Below, piece after piece: positions 10,252 through 21,358 of a DNA stretch of 64,000 bases. Each line of letters begins with the position of its first letter. The first letter of the stretch is position 1. A program made the translations under genes and the position numbers. The DNA lies in assembly GCA_947646735.1 (NCBI GenBank), contig CANTFK010000015.1, positions 1 to 64,000 on the forward strand, read 5' to 3'. Source of the DNA: Peronospora farinosa. Lineage: Eukaryota > Oomycota > Peronosporomycetes > Peronosporales > Peronosporaceae. Under the pieces are notes generated by a model. That model saw nothing but the letters and a program-made list of their open reading frames with translations. It ran no database searches and was not told the DNA's origin.

Positions 10252-11410
10252 AGTTGGTACAGCGCTTTTTAGCGCCGACAAACACCACCACCACCGCACG
10301 CGGAGGTAAGACGGTATAACCGCTTCCTAGCGCTGCTTGAAGGTGTGTCCGCGTATTACGTGGCAGCTTCTTTACGAAGTGCCCGTCTACACGACAAGCA
10401 GCATCAAAGGGTGCACACAGGCTAAATGTAGCATCAAAATGGTGATTGACACACATATAGATAATCAAGATTCGGCCTTTTATACATAGACTAGAGTTTT
10501 CACTTTTCGTTCCGATAGACATGGTGCACGAAGTTAATGCTGATAGTATATTTCCTATACATATAGGTATCTTAAGGGTATCAACTTGTCATTTCGAAAG
10601 GGAACCGTACAGTTGCCCATGCGAGAGCACGCGCTAGAACATCGAGTTGCTCCGTTAGAGCGGCTCTATGTTCTGCCACGCGCTTACGTGTAAATTAACC
10701 AAATAAACAACGGAAACGAAGCTGAAAAGTAGTGTCCTGGCGTATTTTTCTTTCCAATGTAAATTTACTCCAATCCTAATATATTTCTCAAATAAGATTT
10801 GCTATAATTTCAAATGTTCTGCTAAGCACGTATTCTATCGAACCCAATGCAAAATGCAAAATCAGTTGATCCAAATTTAGGCAAAACGAAAAAAACGAAA
10901 AATTAGCCAATCCAATGATATACGATCCTTTTCGGGCATTCGGATTGGCTGAATTTTAAGCAGGTCTTCATTTGCATTGGCTAATTTTGCAGCAGAACTT
11001 CATTCAGATTGGCAATATATACTATTAGCGTAGACTTCCTGCACCATGTCTGTCGGAACAACGGGGTAAAACGCTCTAGTATATATACAGTATATAGATA
11101 GATGTCTACGAAGCGTCCATACCTCTTTATTTATGTAATGCCGAGACGTTGACGTGTTTTCTTACTATTGGGCATTTTGATATTAGTGCAAGAGGCTTAC
11201 AGTTTATGATAGCCAATACCATAAACATCACCCACTTGATGGGCAAACTCACGGTGAGACCAATGCAAGAAAATAAGAAATTGGGATGATACCTGTGCTA
11301 GTGAGACAAACTTTGTTCTAAAGAGAGTTACGGATCCACTGCATGTTTTAGCTCTCCAAAGGTATTCAAATCGTTGATTTGAATTAATATAAAAAACTAA
11401 ATGTACAAAG
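10252..11410. other. Non-coding stretch with an inverted repeat
   Basis: No convincing gene. An imperfect inverted repeat with 15-16-base arms lies at 10899-10913 and 10942-10957 (aaaattagccaatcc / ggattggctgaatttt), followed by another gcattggctaatttt copy near 10975. These could be the relic of a small non-autonomous element. The part next to 11410 is the 3' flank of the hydrolase gene. Confidence 0.4.
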
Positions 11411-13003
11411 CTATAACAAGCACTCAAACCATTTCCTAGGCATTTTTGACTCGTTCCATCGTGAATCACGAAACACGAGCTTCACATCGCTATGGTTCAG
11501 CTCTGTCAAGTAAAACCGACTTTTCCAGGTTTCACCAAACTTCGATAGAGGAACCCCTCCAGCGCAGCTTTCGAAGTCTACCATGCCATCATTCTGCTTG
11601 GAGTGGTGAGGAAGAATTTTTCCCAAAGCCCAATACATTACTTGGCGGACAGATAGAAGTCCGGAGCTTCTCTTGCTACAGATGACTGCATACACGTTTG
11701 CCTGGAAAGCTTTCTGTGCAGCTACGTACGCTGCATCCAGGCTCTTGGAACTGTATTTCCCACCCTGGTATGACATCGCTTTCAATGCTGGGTCCGGAGG
11801 GCACTTACCCGTAAGCTCTCCAAATTCTGTCGCGACTACGCCTAAATTTCCATCACAGGACTCCTGGGCAAAATCTGCCGCCCCACTACCCATCATAGGT
11901 GGCGCCAAGGCCACCCACGATGAGCTAGAGTCTAGCGTGCAAAGACCGCTGGAAAGTGCACCAGCAAGCATGAGACCACTTAGTGAGTGCGTAACGACGA
12001 TAGTGTTAACGATCTTAACATCGGTACTTTTGTCACTCACTGCCAAGAGACGATCACACACTTTTCGCTGTTGTCTTCTGCTAGTCCACGGATCATTTAT
12101 CGTATTCAGTCGCGCGAACTTGATCGATGAACAGCACGGCGTGTGTTCGAACAAGTGCTCGCCCCAGTATTCCGTGTAATTATTCTGATTCTCCGGCATT
12201 TCGACATCTCTCCCCCACCCATGAAAGAAGATGCACGGGCGACGTGTTGATTTGCATGAACAGGCTGACGAAGTTGTCGGCGAAATTGTCGACGAAAAAT
12301 CGATCGCAGCTTTTAAGCTTCTCGCATTGCCTTGAATCAGTTTTCCGGTCAACAAATACTTTCCGATCTGTGTAATGGAGCTACGAGTCGCCACTGTGTC
12401 GCAGTTTAGTTCCGAAGTCGGAGTCGGAATTCTAATGTTCAGGTGGGCATTGAGATACTCAACCTTCACGTCCATCTCACTACCGTGCATCGTAAATCCC
12501 AGCGAATCCAATGTGCACAATGCAAAATCGATGTTGTTGATCGTAACCTTGAATAGATTTCCATTCGGGCACTCCACCGCACTTTGAAAAGTTCCTGCCT
12601 CACTTGAGATAGCAGTTGCTTCGTTTAACGCACTGATGATAGTGTTAATCGATGGAATGTCGTCGAGTAGGGAATCCTGACATTGCATGGTCACATTTTC
12701 AGTACAAAAGTTTGAGACACTTGAAGACATACCAATTCCATTGACAAGGTAGTAGTTGTGCACTGTATCGCGTTCGGTGAATGATGAAAAGACATCGTAG
12801 AGTACACTGTCACCCCCGTCCAATTCAATCGGGTTTGCAAAGACGGACAATTCAGTCAAACCTTGTACCCGCACGGAGCTACGTTTGAGCGTTAATTGGA
12901 ATTTCAAAGATGGCAAACCGGTTGTTTTCGTAGAACTCGCCTGTGTGTAATACCCAGACCATAATGTGAAAGCAGCAATAATACACACACGAACGAAAGC
13001 CAT
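11411..13003 (-). CDS. Secreted alpha/beta-hydrolase (lipase-like) paralogue 1
   Basis: Single-exon gene of 530 residues. I chose the start at 13003 (M-A-F-V-R-V-C) because it begins a clean signal peptide (hydrophobic to about residue 22, S-G-Y-Y-T-Q-A-S-S) and matches the paralogue at 40676; an in-frame ATG at 13060 would add 19 residues. Residues 25-235 are a beta-rich, Cys-containing N-terminal domain of unknown role. Residues 250-530 resemble a lipase/esterase fold: HGWG oxyanion-type motif at 261, VVTHS nucleophile at about 340, K-Q-N-D-G-M-V (Asp) near 472, and L-N-H-S-D (His) near 504. After the nucleophile this copy has L-S-G-L where both paralogues have (L/M)-G-N, so the elbow glycine is lost. 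Probably secreted; substrate unknown. A TATA-like tttatatac lies about 140 bp upstream. Confidence 0.8.
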   Translation of the reverse strand: MAFVRVCIIAAFTLWSGYYTQASSTKTTGLPSLKFQLTLKRSSVRVQGLTELSVFANPIELDGGDSVLYDVFSSFTERDTVHNYYLVNGIGMSSSVSNFCTENVTMQCQDSLLDDIPSINTIISALNEATAISSEAGTFQSAVECPNGNLFKVTINNIDFALCTLDSLGFTMHGSEMDVKVEYLNAHLNIRIPTPTSELNCDTVATRSSITQIGKYLLTGKLIQGNARSLKAAIDFSSTISPTTSSACSCKSTRRPCIFFHGWGRDVEMPENQNNYTEYWGEHLFEHTPCCSSIKFARLNTINDPWTSRRQQRKVCDRLLAVSDKSTDVKIVNTIVVTHSLSGLMLAGALSSGLCTLDSSSSWVALAPPMMGSGAADFAQESCDGNLGVVATEFGELTGKCPPDPALKAMSYQGGKYSSKSLDAAYVAAQKAFQANVYAVICSKRSSGLLSVRQVMYWALGKILPHHSKQNDGMVDFESCAGGVPLSKFGETWKSRFYLTELNHSDVKLVFRDSRWNESKMPRKWFECLL

Positions 13004-13078
13004 CTCGGTGCAAAGTGGTGTTAAACTGCTCGTGTTGTTGCTCCAAAAGGAAAAATGCACAATGCTGGCTCCGTCAAT
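13004..13078 (-). promoter_or_regulatory. Upstream block conserved between hydrolase paralogues 1 and 2
   Basis: The 47 bases before the ATG (ccttttgg...cagtttaacaccactt.gcaccgag in gene direction) are nearly identical to 40629-40675 upstream of paralogue 2, and weaker similarity reaches about 75 bp. The 5' flank was therefore included in the duplication or conversion tract. Confidence 0.6.
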
Positions 13079-14304
13079 CTTTGGTGATGGAAGGTATGTT
13101 CAAGTACACATGTAGTAGCAAATCTCACTTTTCGTCATTGTTTGTATATAAAGAGCGACATGAGGAAGCTCGTGCGAGATCCAGTTGGCAAATCTGATCA
13201 GGTGTCCAGTCTTTGTGGGGCAGTACGTGCTGGAGCAAGGAGCGGCTGCAGAATCAGGTGCTAGTAGGTATGACACAGATAATGTTGCGTCAAGGATCAG
13301 GTACTGGTAGGTATGACATAGATAATGCAGCAGCGTGGGCACTTGTAGTGGGCGTTAACACCAGCTTCTCGTCTATCGGGCCATCGCTTGTTTTTGCTTT
13401 AAATTCCGTGGCCGATGGCACTAGCGTCGACCATTCCCTGAACCACGGTGTTGAGTGTAGGATTTGGATGTAGGAGTCGTGACCTTTGAGGAATTAGACA
13501 GTCGATTATTAGATAATGGTGCTGAGTCGGAACTGTTCGACCAGACGGAGTAGCGAGGTGGAGCAATAGGGGGCACTGAGCTCCACCCTCTTAATGATAC
13601 TGGAGCTGTGGAAGATGATAATATGCCACTGTTTTCGCCCGAGAACAAGAAGATGATCACTGATTTGGCACTATGCGATTGCACAAGCGCCTCCATCGTC
13701 TTCCAATCACGTACTAATGGACGTTAGGAGGGCTGAGAAGAGATAACGCTTTGGGTCGACATTGAACGATGTACGGAGTAGCCATGGCTGGCACAAGCTG
13801 TTGCGCCTGTGTCATTATTAATGTCGCCGTGGTAAAGCATCGAAGAGCTCAAAAATCTACCAACATCCATGCGACGTACACACATCATTGCAAAGCGATT
13901 AAAGGGAGATGCCTCGAGCCAAGGAATGAGAAAATGACGACTTGGCCCGGGAAAGGAAGTGCTATCCGCAAGCTTCGCAGTGAGGTGAGGAGAGTGATGA
14001 AACAAAGCGTCAAGCAGGGTGTATTGGCAAGAAACTCTAGTGAGTGTGTATGTTGTTGCATATAGAGCGCTAAAACTCTACTGGCCGGACCTGCCGCCGA
14101 GACGGGGATGCCAACGACGCTGTGTCCATATAAATGTCCATTGACATCCAAGAGAGCATTCATATAAACACAACCTAAGAGTAAGGGCGGCTCGTGTACA
14201 TTACACAAGAAAGCATGGAGTATTTATTGCTCCAACGTGTACGAGACCTTAACTGTGGCTAAGGTGGATACAGAGATAGTAAACGATGTAAACGACCTGA
14301 TCAT
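13079..14304. other. Intergenic, degraded coding-like remnants and a two-copy repeat
   Basis: Two diverged copies of a roughly 42-bp unit (caggtgctagtaggtatgac... and caggtactggtaggtatgac...) lie at about 13254-13335. From about 13480 to 14200 several plus-strand phrases look like old coding sequence (V-T-F-E-E-L-D-S-R-L-L-D-N-G; N-M-P-L-F-S-P-E-N-K-K-M-I-T-D-L) separated by stops. I could not name the source; a transposon remnant is likely. Confidence 0.35.
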
Positions 14305-14321
14305 ATTGAGATCCAAAACTA
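14305..14321. repeat. LINE target-site duplication, 3' copy
   Basis: The 17-base sequence attgagatccaaaacta occurs here and, identically, at 16294-16310, exactly bordering the LINE fragment. Such a length is typical of target-primed reverse transcription. Confidence 0.85.
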
Positions 14322-16293
14322 GAGAGAGAGAGAACAGATTGTCTATTTACTGATTAGTGCAAGATCTCTGGTAGGTAGTTAACCACACTAGCAACGCTGG
14401 AGGGTCCAGGAATTGCCTACGGCTGGCAGCACGTCTATGAACGCCGGACTGCCCTCTCGGTTCTGATATAAATATGTCGTAACATGCAGATAGTTGGGCT
14501 CCACGGACGGCTGTGGCCGCTCTGCAATGGAGACGTTTGATGAGCGCCCTCAGTTGGAGCTGAATCCTATTCCAGATCAAAGTTTCACTGGCTTGTATCG
14601 GAATAAGCGCATTGTTAAAAATCCTATCCACGCGAAGTTGCCAGAGCATTGTGATAATGACGGTCACTGCGACTTCCCAAATCGTCCTCCAGGCTGTGGC
14701 GAATAGATCAATGTCTTCCGGGTACCGGGCTAACAGCTTTGCTGTGACCTGCGGCGAGATACGTGGTACGCTACAGTTTGCGCAGTGTTCGAGCCAATCC
14801 AGGAGGTGGGTAGGATGGTGAGGTGTACTCTCCCAATGACTGATAAGCCGGGCCCAGATTGCCTGAGCGCGGGGACATCCCCAAAAGAGATGCTCCTGGG
14901 TTTCCTTTTGGCCTACACATTCCAAATATGTGCATGATCCGTCCGGGGGTCGGTTTTGGTACCAAAAGTTTAGCTGTCCGGTAGCGTGTCGATATCGTGT
15001 CCATAGCTGGTATTCCGTTACCGCATGGCCGTGATCCCATAGCTGAGCCGGCGTGACATTTAAAGCTGTGCATTGCCACCGCGTATTCTGGCTCTTTGTG
15101 ACTAGCCGATCGATGACCTGCTTCAGCGGTGCTGCGAGACCGCGCTTTGTCGCCTGAAAAGCTTGTTTTTTCAAAAAAGTGAATAGTCGATGGTTGGGGA
15201 CCGTAGGCGGTGCGGACCACGGATAGTGGTGGATCTGTGGGTTGGAAAAAAAGACAACCCCATGTCGGCTGAGCTTGCTCTCCGCTTGTTGGGTGAGCTC
15301 CTGCGATTTCCCTTTTACTAGCGGCGGAGCGCCGTCGAAAACCCAAGTTATGCCATCGTGGCATTGAGTGAGCTCCCAACTCTGAGGGCGATCAGATTCA
15401 TCAGAGAGTGAAACGCCTCGAACCTTGCCTGGCCCGATCAGCACCCATGAGATGGCTTGCGTGAATGGTAGCTGTTGCCTTAGCCGCAATGGGCTTAGGC
15501 ACCCTACCGGATTTCCCACGTCTAGTGGCGGCGACGAAAGTAAAATTATGATCGCCCATTCTCGAAGTTTCGCATGCGAATGGCGGGGGTCATGGACATC
15601 CGTGCCAATGCCGCTGAAGACGTATTCTTGGGGGCCTGTCCGCTGGATGTGGAGTTGTTCGAGGGATACATCACGAATTCTGTTATATTTGGATCGGGAC
15701 AGCTCGAGCGCCTGCGGTGAGAGAATCCAAGGATTACCACTCCACTGAAAAGTCTGCCAAAAATCGTTTATCTCCTGAGGCCAAATCTCATCCCCTTGAG
15801 GCCGCCATGGAAGGGGCTCGGAGAGGTGCAAAATCCAGTCATTTTCCTCCCACCAACTGGTCGATGATGACCGAAGGTTCGGTAGATGTTCTTGTACTCG
15901 TGCTAGGATTACCGCCGTTTGCGCGATGTCTGGCCGTAATGTGCAGCCGAGTTCATGGATCACATCGGGATAACGCTCGAACGACGGCGATACGATGTGT
16001 TTTACGCTCGGTCGATGCGGGCTGATGCACGTGTTACGTGCACCATGCGTGTTCCAGGACACCCACGCTGTGAGATACATATCCTCCGGCCGAGTAAGTG
16101 CCAGAAGCGCGTGTTTCACTCGCTGTGTTTTAATAGCAACTGGGACGGACACTAGGCCAATTCCTCCTGCCTTCCGGGGAGTGTAAAGTAGGCCTGGAGC
16201 GACTTTGTGTCTCCCAGGTTCGATCTTGTTGGACGATTTCCAGAGAAATTGTTTATAGAGGTGATCCAATTGTTTTAGCGCCCAGCCGGGGGG
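14322..16293 (-). mobile_element. 5'-truncated LINE (non-LTR retrotransposon), 1972 bp
   Basis: The minus strand encodes the C-terminal end of a LINE polyprotein in one uninterrupted frame that stops at 14347. It starts in P-P-G-W-A-L-K-Q-L-D-H-L-Y-K-Q-F-L-W, the segment after the RT fingers/palm. It later has a zf-RVT type zinc cluster (C-T-Y-L-E-C then H-L-F-W-G-C-P-R-A-Q-A-I-W). RT catalytic motifs are absent because of 5' truncation; the Met at 16335 lies in flanking DNA. The 3' end is a short (TC)n tail (about 14322-14335, seen as agagagagag on the plus strand) rather than a long poly(A). Perfect 17-bp duplications flank it, and the frame is intact, so the insertion is fairly recent. Type looks L1-like; clade not certain. 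Confidence 0.85.
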
Positions 16294-16310
16294 ATTGAGA
16301 TCCAAAACTA
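16294..16310. repeat. LINE target-site duplication, 5' copy
   Basis: Identical 17-base partner of 14305-14321, directly before the 5'-truncated start of the LINE in its own direction. Confidence 0.85.
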
Positions 16311-16607
16311 CGAAGTCATTGTCCAAAATTTTCACATTCGAGGACTAGGGCTTCTCAATGATTTGCATGTGAGGATTAGGTTCTCTATAATCTTGCACAT
16401 CTTAAGACGAAGGTGTAATGTTTCTTGCTGCTCGGCATGATCAGAGACAATCCTTGGGTCATTAAACTCAGGCAATAGACATCCTGAAATTTACCGTCTA
16501 AAAGTGGTAAATTACCACAAAATATTTAAATTACCTAAGTGCTATATACGAAATGGTTGCGGGCGTGATATTGGAGGTAACAGTAAGTACGACTTAAGTA
16601 CGCAGTC

Positions 16608-17419
16608 ATGATGGAAAGTGGACGCCGCAGTACAGGCGTCTCTGCGACAAACCTGCACGTTTTGGACCGTCCTCTAAGTCGTGGGAAGAGTGAGGTGAGT
16701 GCTATCCATACATATACAAAAAACTAATAACCATACTGCAACATTATTGCTCAATACATCCCTGTAACTTGCATTTATTGTTTGTATTATAATGACTGCA
16801 GGTAAGTCTAAGTGCCTTTTCCTTCCTATTCTCCGAAATGGTGCAATATTTCCAGGGTCGCGTGCAGAACATTTCGGATCTTGAGAACCGGTCAGTACTG
16901 AGATCAAATGCTTTTTGTAAAATTCTGTATCGCATTTTGAAATATTGTTCAAATATACTAATTCTGTGTATTTGTTGCTATTATTGAATATGCAGACTTG
17001 ATGGTGCTGGATTTGGTGTCGGTGTTCGTGTGGTAGAACTTTTGTGTCACCGTGAAAAGTCCGGAAGGCGTGAAACTCGGTTGCTGTCCATGCTGCAATT
17101 CATTGTCTCGACGTGCTGGAAAGCGCTGTTTGGCAAGGCTGCTGATGCATTGGAGCGCAGTACGGAGAATGTGAACGAGTACATGATCCATGAGCTGGAG
17201 CCACTTACGAACAAATTTGTGTCGGTGCCGTCTGATCTAGGACAGCTCGACTGTGCCGCGTACATCGCGGGTATTGTGCGTGGTATTCTATGCAGCAGTG
17301 GCTTTCTGGCGGATGTATCGGCACACACAGTCGAAGTTTCTGGTGGGCAACGAAACAAGACAGTCTTTTTGGTCAAATTTGATGAAAGTGTGATTCGTCG
17401 CGAGCTTGTTTTGACATGA
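16608..17419 (+). CDS. TRAPPC5: TRAPP complex subunit 5 (Trs31/Bet3 family)
   Basis: Three exons can be rebuilt: 16608-16694, 16802-16890 and 16996-17419, with GT-AG introns of 107 and 105 bp, giving 199 residues (human TRAPPC5 is 188). Exon 1 gives V-L-D-R-P-L-S-R-G-K-S-E. Exon 2 gives SLSAFSFLFSEMVQYFQGRV and ends at an Arg codon split by the intron. Exon 3 gives LLCHREKSGRRETRLLSMLQ, then W-K-A-L-F-G-K-A-A-D-A-L-E-R-S and A-A-Y-I-A-G-I-V-R-G. These match the TRAPPC5 core closely. The protein is a core subunit of the TRAPP tethering complex and Rab exchange factor acting at the ER-Golgi and Golgi. Two adjacent ATGs start exon 1; either may be used. It ends 112 bp from the convergent gamma-tubulin stop. 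Confidence 0.93.
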
Positions 17420-17531
17420 TTGCCTACAGTAGCAAGAGAAGCAGAACATTATATTGACCACGCGGTCTTACTTAGAATTGAAGTTGGCAACGAATGCGTG
17501 TTACTGAAAATTGAGATTTGTGTTTGGCTGT

Positions 17532-18923
17532 CTAATATGACATGCGAACGTCGTCCATTGCGCTGGTAGCGGTCTGCGGAGGTGGCTGTCCCCACGTCGC
17601 ATAGTCTGCGCGCTCACTAGCCTTGTACTCGTCCACCAGATTCTGCACCACCTCGCGTGCACTATCGAACTCGTCGAGGTTCTCTGCAAACATGGGCTCC
17701 TTCCGGTAATTCTCAATAAAAGCGCCATGTTTTTTAAGTCGGTCGTACTGCAGCAGCAACTTGTGAAACAATGCTCCGATGCTTGTATGATTGGCCAGCA
17801 TGAGACCATTCACCTTATGTGCCGTCTCTACGTACGGTGACTTCCGCGACAATGCCACTTGAATCGATGCAGGTCCCCAAGGAATAAATCGCGCAAGTTT
17901 TCGTTCTCGAATTCGTTGCAGAGATTTATGCACTTGAGTGGGGTCCACATCTCCCTGAATAATGTTCAAGATCGAGATATAGCACCCTGTCTTGGTAGAC
18001 GTGCTCACCATAATATTTTTTGGTTGCAATAGACGTCGCATTACATCCAACACCGTTGTTTTTCTCACGGCGGACACCTGCGCATCAAGCGTTAGAGGGG
18101 TATATCCCGTCATTAAAAAATGACATCGTGGAGTAGGAATCAATGACGCTACGAGTCCAATAAGATCATTGTTCATGTATCCTGGATATCTCAATGTCGT
18201 TGTACTCGCTGCCATGACTGTGGACACGAGAGAATTTAACTGGGACACTGTCGGATTTTCCACTCTCAATCTCTCAACTGCAATCCTGTTTAGTGCTGTA
18301 TTATCCAGTACTACAACGGAATCTGCATTCAAGACCAATCTCTTCATAGTTAAAAGAGAATTGTATGGTTGTACTACCACATCACTTTGAAAATCGGATT
18401 GATTCGGGAACACCGAGTACGTCTGAATAAGTTTCTTGGGAAAATGATCATTTAGATTCTCCAATAAGTACGAGCCCATACCAGATCCAGTACCTCCAGC
18501 AATTGAATGACATAATACAAAACCTTCAAGACTATCGGAACCATCAGCTTCTCTGTCAATCATTTCCATTAATTGATCATGATGACTCTCGCCTTGGTGA
18601 TACCCAGAGGCCCAATTATTACCTGCACCACCACCTTCCTTGGACACAAAAAAGTTTTCAGGATTATATAAGTTTTTAAAGGTCGAAGTACTGATACTAT
18701 TAATCACACGAGGTTCTAAATCCATAAGAAGAGCACGAGGAATATAATGCTCATCGTCTGCCTGGTAAAAGAATACGTCCTTACGATCATGACCCGACGT
18801 AGCAAAGTCTTGTACAATCCCGTCCGCAGAAATCCCATGTTCTACACACAACTGTTTCCAAAATTCCATGCCAATTTGATTGCCACATTGGCCTGCCTGC
18901 AGAGTGATGATCTCGCGCGGCAT
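17532..18923 (-). CDS. TUBG: Gamma-tubulin
   Basis: Uninterrupted 463-residue frame (typical gamma-tubulin length about 450-475). It begins [18 protein letters not shown], the gamma-type tubulin N-terminus, and carries the GTP-binding loop [10 protein letters not shown] at 143-152. Other family matches are D-L-E-P-R-V-I-N near 69-76 and [21 protein letters not shown]. It nucleates microtubules within gamma-tubulin ring complexes at the centrosome or basal body. No intron. It shares a 239-bp divergent promoter region (18924-19162) with ferrochelatase. Confidence 0.97.
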   Translation of the reverse strand: MPREIITLQAGQCGNQIGMEFWKQLCVEHGISADGIVQDFATSGHDRKDVFFYQADDEHYIPRALLMDLEPRVINSISTSTFKNLYNPENFFVSKEGGGAGNNWASGYHQGESHHDQLMEMIDREADGSDSLEGFVLCHSIAGGTGSGMGSYLLENLNDHFPKKLIQTYSVFPNQSDFQSDVVVQPYNSLLTMKRLVLNADSVVVLDNTALNRIAVERLRVENPTVSQLNSLVSTVMAASTTTLRYPGYMNNDLIGLVASLIPTPRCHFLMTGYTPLTLDAQVSAVRKTTVLDVMRRLLQPKNIMVSTSTKTGCYISILNIIQGDVDPTQVHKSLQRIRERKLARFIPWGPASIQVALSRKSPYVETAHKVNGLMLANHTSIGALFHKLLLQYDRLKKHGAFIENYRKEPMFAENLDEFDSAREVVQNLVDEYKASERADYATWGQPPPQTATSAMDDVRMSY

Positions 18924-19162
18924 GGTTGACGAAAAAGATTATGTGGACGACATGAAATACTTGTGTGGTAAGTGTACATACATTCCTGTTCGTTAATTTG
19001 CTCTCTTGCTGTTTGTACTGTTGCTATCCCCCTTCAAACTCGCTACATTCTGATCATTTTGGAAAGGCGCGAGTTGCTGTCGTGTCCGACCATTACAGTC
19101 TCATTTAATTTAGACCATCCCTATAGATTAAACACCCTCTCGAAGCTCTTACTCCATTTATC
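18924..19162. promoter_or_regulatory. Divergent promoter region, gamma-tubulin / ferrochelatase
   Basis: 239 bp between two start codons facing away from each other must hold both promoters and 5' UTRs. Pyrimidine-rich stretches are visible (ctctcttgctgtttg, near 19001), but I see no clear TATA box. Confidence 0.5.
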
Positions 19163-20485
19163 ATGACATCCATCCGCTCTATTACTAAGAAAACTCCTAC
19201 TGCCATTGCAATGTTTAATATGGGTGGACCGTCTACGTTACCAGAGGTGCAGAGTTTCCTCACAAACCTTTTTACAGACCCAGAATTGATTCCCATGGGT
19301 CCAATGCAGGATTATGTTGGTCCATGGGTGGCCAAGCGTCGTACACCTAAGATTGTGGACCAATATGCTCAAATTGGAGGTGGTTCTCCCATTCTGAAAT
19401 GGACCAACATTCAGGGTGAAAATTTATGCAAAATTCTGGACGAGATACGACCAGAAGTAGGAGGAATTATGAAAACTGACGAAGTGTTTCGAATGCTAAT
19501 TTTCTGAATTGTATATGGATGTAGAGTGCACCACACAAGCACTACGTATTCTTTCGTTATGCCAATCCATTGACAGAGCAGTCACTGTTGCAGATGAAGG
19601 AGGACGGTATAACGCGTGCCGTAGCCTTTTCACAGTACCCACAATGGTCATGCACCACATCGGGTTCGAGCATGAACCATTTATGGCGTGAGCTAGACCG
19701 ACTGGATATGAAGGAGGACTTTAAATGGTCCCTTATTGACCGATGGAATACACACCCGGGCTACATTTCGGCTGTTGCAAACCGTGTCAAGATTGGACTC
19801 GAGCAGTACGCGCCAGAAGACAGAGACAAGGTCATTATCATGTTCTCTGCACATTCAGTCCCCATGAAGACCGTGTACAAGGGTGACGCGTACGTGAATG
19901 AAATTGCTGCGACGGCGGATCGCGTGATGAAGCAATTGGCTGGAAAGAATCCGCACATTCTCAGCTGGCAGTCCAAAGTCGGTTACTTGCCGTGGATGGG
20001 ACCAAGCACCAGTGACGTGATTAAGCACTATGGAAAGCAGGGGCATAAGTGCGTTTTGTTCGGGTCGTTTTGCCTTTTTGTTCGTTTTAATGTTGCTTTT
20101 GTTTGTTTGGTTGCAGGTACGTTATGGCCGTGCCCATTGCCTTCACGTCCGACCACATTGAGACGCTCTACGAGATCGACATCGAGTATGGCGAGGAGGC
20201 CAAGGAAGCTGGCATTACGGTGGGTAAAGGCTTTTGTTTGTGTTAGTAAAGATCATCCATCATATTTATTCATGGTTACTTCACTCTCTGTCACAGAACT
20301 TTAAGCGGTGTCCGTCGCTGAACGATGAGCCTCTATTGTTCAAGGCGCAGGCTGACATCGTGAAGCAGCACCTGGACTCAAATGAGCTGCACTCGCCAGC
20401 GTACCCGCTCAACTGCGCACGCTGCACGAACCCCATGTGCCGCAGCATTGTGAATCCTATCAAACCTTACAAGAAGCTTTTGTAG
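19163..20485 (+). CDS. FECH: Ferrochelatase
   Basis: Four exons rebuilt: 19163-19456, 19525-20048, 20117-20219 and 20297-20485, with GT-AG introns of 68, 68 and 77 bp, giving 369 residues. The last enzyme of haem synthesis, it inserts Fe2+ into protoporphyrin IX, usually in mitochondria. Matches include [10 protein letters not shown] near the start, S-A-P-H-K-H-Y across the first junction, [13 protein letters not shown], the catalytic-His motif F-S-A-H-S-V-P, and [20 protein letters not shown]. The C-terminus [10 protein letters not shown] matches the spacing of the cysteines that, with the Cys of W-S-C-T-T, bind a [2Fe-2S] cluster in the human enzyme. All four are present. The N-terminus is short for a mitochondrial presequence, so an upstream exon cannot be excluded. 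Confidence 0.95.
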
Positions 20486-20661
20486 AGAAAGCAATGACAA
20501 CAATGTAGGCCTTTGCCAGTCACACACTTGGGTCCAATACATGAAAGCTTTTTGATAGCACTTGTGTCATAGTTACACTGCAAGTCCTGTCGCCCATCCA
20601 TTTTCCATCGATAAATTTCAGCATTAACGCACCTTCACAACCAACTTAGTACAGAACAATT

Positions 20662-21297
20662 ATGCTGTCATCACGTGAGCATCTTCAAGAACGACAAGGC
20701 CAATACGCAGCACCACGCCACGAATACTTACAACAACTGGTAGACGAGTTCCAGCGCTCGCCTGACATTTTCCGGAAGGAAGAAGTGGTGGCAAATTTAG
20801 CCAACTTCGCCTATGACCCAATCAACTACATGTCCCTCGGTCGTCTACGTATCATGGACTTATTCCTTGATCTCTTGGACGTCGATCAGGAAGATCAAGA
20901 TTCCAACAATACCAATTACGACGAAGAGATTACAACATCACCTCCACGAAAGCATCAACTAGTGGAATTTGCAATGGGAGGTATCTGTAATTGCATTGCA
21001 GACCCTCATCTACAACAACAGTTCATTGACGGTGAAGGAGTGGATATTCTCGTGCCATACATCCTTGAAATCCCGCTAAAAAATGAGCAAATAGCGCCAT
21101 TCACACCTTCCGAGCTCCACGTCAGAGTCTCTGCATTGTCCATTGCGTATTTCTTATTGGACTCGAGCGCTTTCATCGATATCACTTCCAACAAAATGAT
21201 AACTACGATGCAATCACTCCAATACCATTCCATTGTACAAATTGCTAACACAGCGGCAGGATTTCTCTGTCGCTATCAAGAGCTCCTCGCTACATAA
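20662..21297 (+). CDS. ARMC7: Armadillo repeat-containing protein 7-like
   Basis: Single exon, 211 residues (human ARMC7 about 198). Y-L-Q-Q-L-V-D-E-F-Q, then E-E-V-V-A-N-L-A-N-F-A-Y-D-P-I-N-Y, and V-E-F-A-M-G-G-I-C-N correspond to the start and first Arm repeats of ARMC7. A short acidic insert (D-Q-E-D-Q-D-S-N-N-T-N-Y-D-E-E) loops out between repeats. ARMC7 is a small alpha-helical scaffold reported with spliceosomal proteins; its role here is inferred from similarity only. It starts about 175 bp after the ferrochelatase stop and ends 61 bp before the PIG-L start. Confidence 0.85.
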   Translation: MLSSREHLQERQGQYAAPRHEYLQQLVDEFQRSPDIFRKEEVVANLANFAYDPINYMSLGRLRIMDLFLDLLDVDQEDQDSNNTNYDEEITTSPPRKHQLVEFAMGGICNCIADPHLQQQFIDGEGVDILVPYILEIPLKNEQIAPFTPSELHVRVSALSIAYFLLDSSAFIDITSNKMITTMQSLQYHSIVQIANTAAGFLCRYQELLAT

Positions 21298-21358
21298 TGT
21301 AGCCATTTTAATATCTTACGTAACGAAATTCTATACAAGAAAATCTTCGACCAACAAC

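Noticed and set aside
10007..10522. 171-codon minus-strand frame
   Set aside because: Overlaps the LTR-like sequence with the TATA run and has no recognisable features.
14494..16186. Several plus-strand frames across the LINE
   Set aside because: They are antisense shadows of the LINE frame, which has the recognised zinc cluster.
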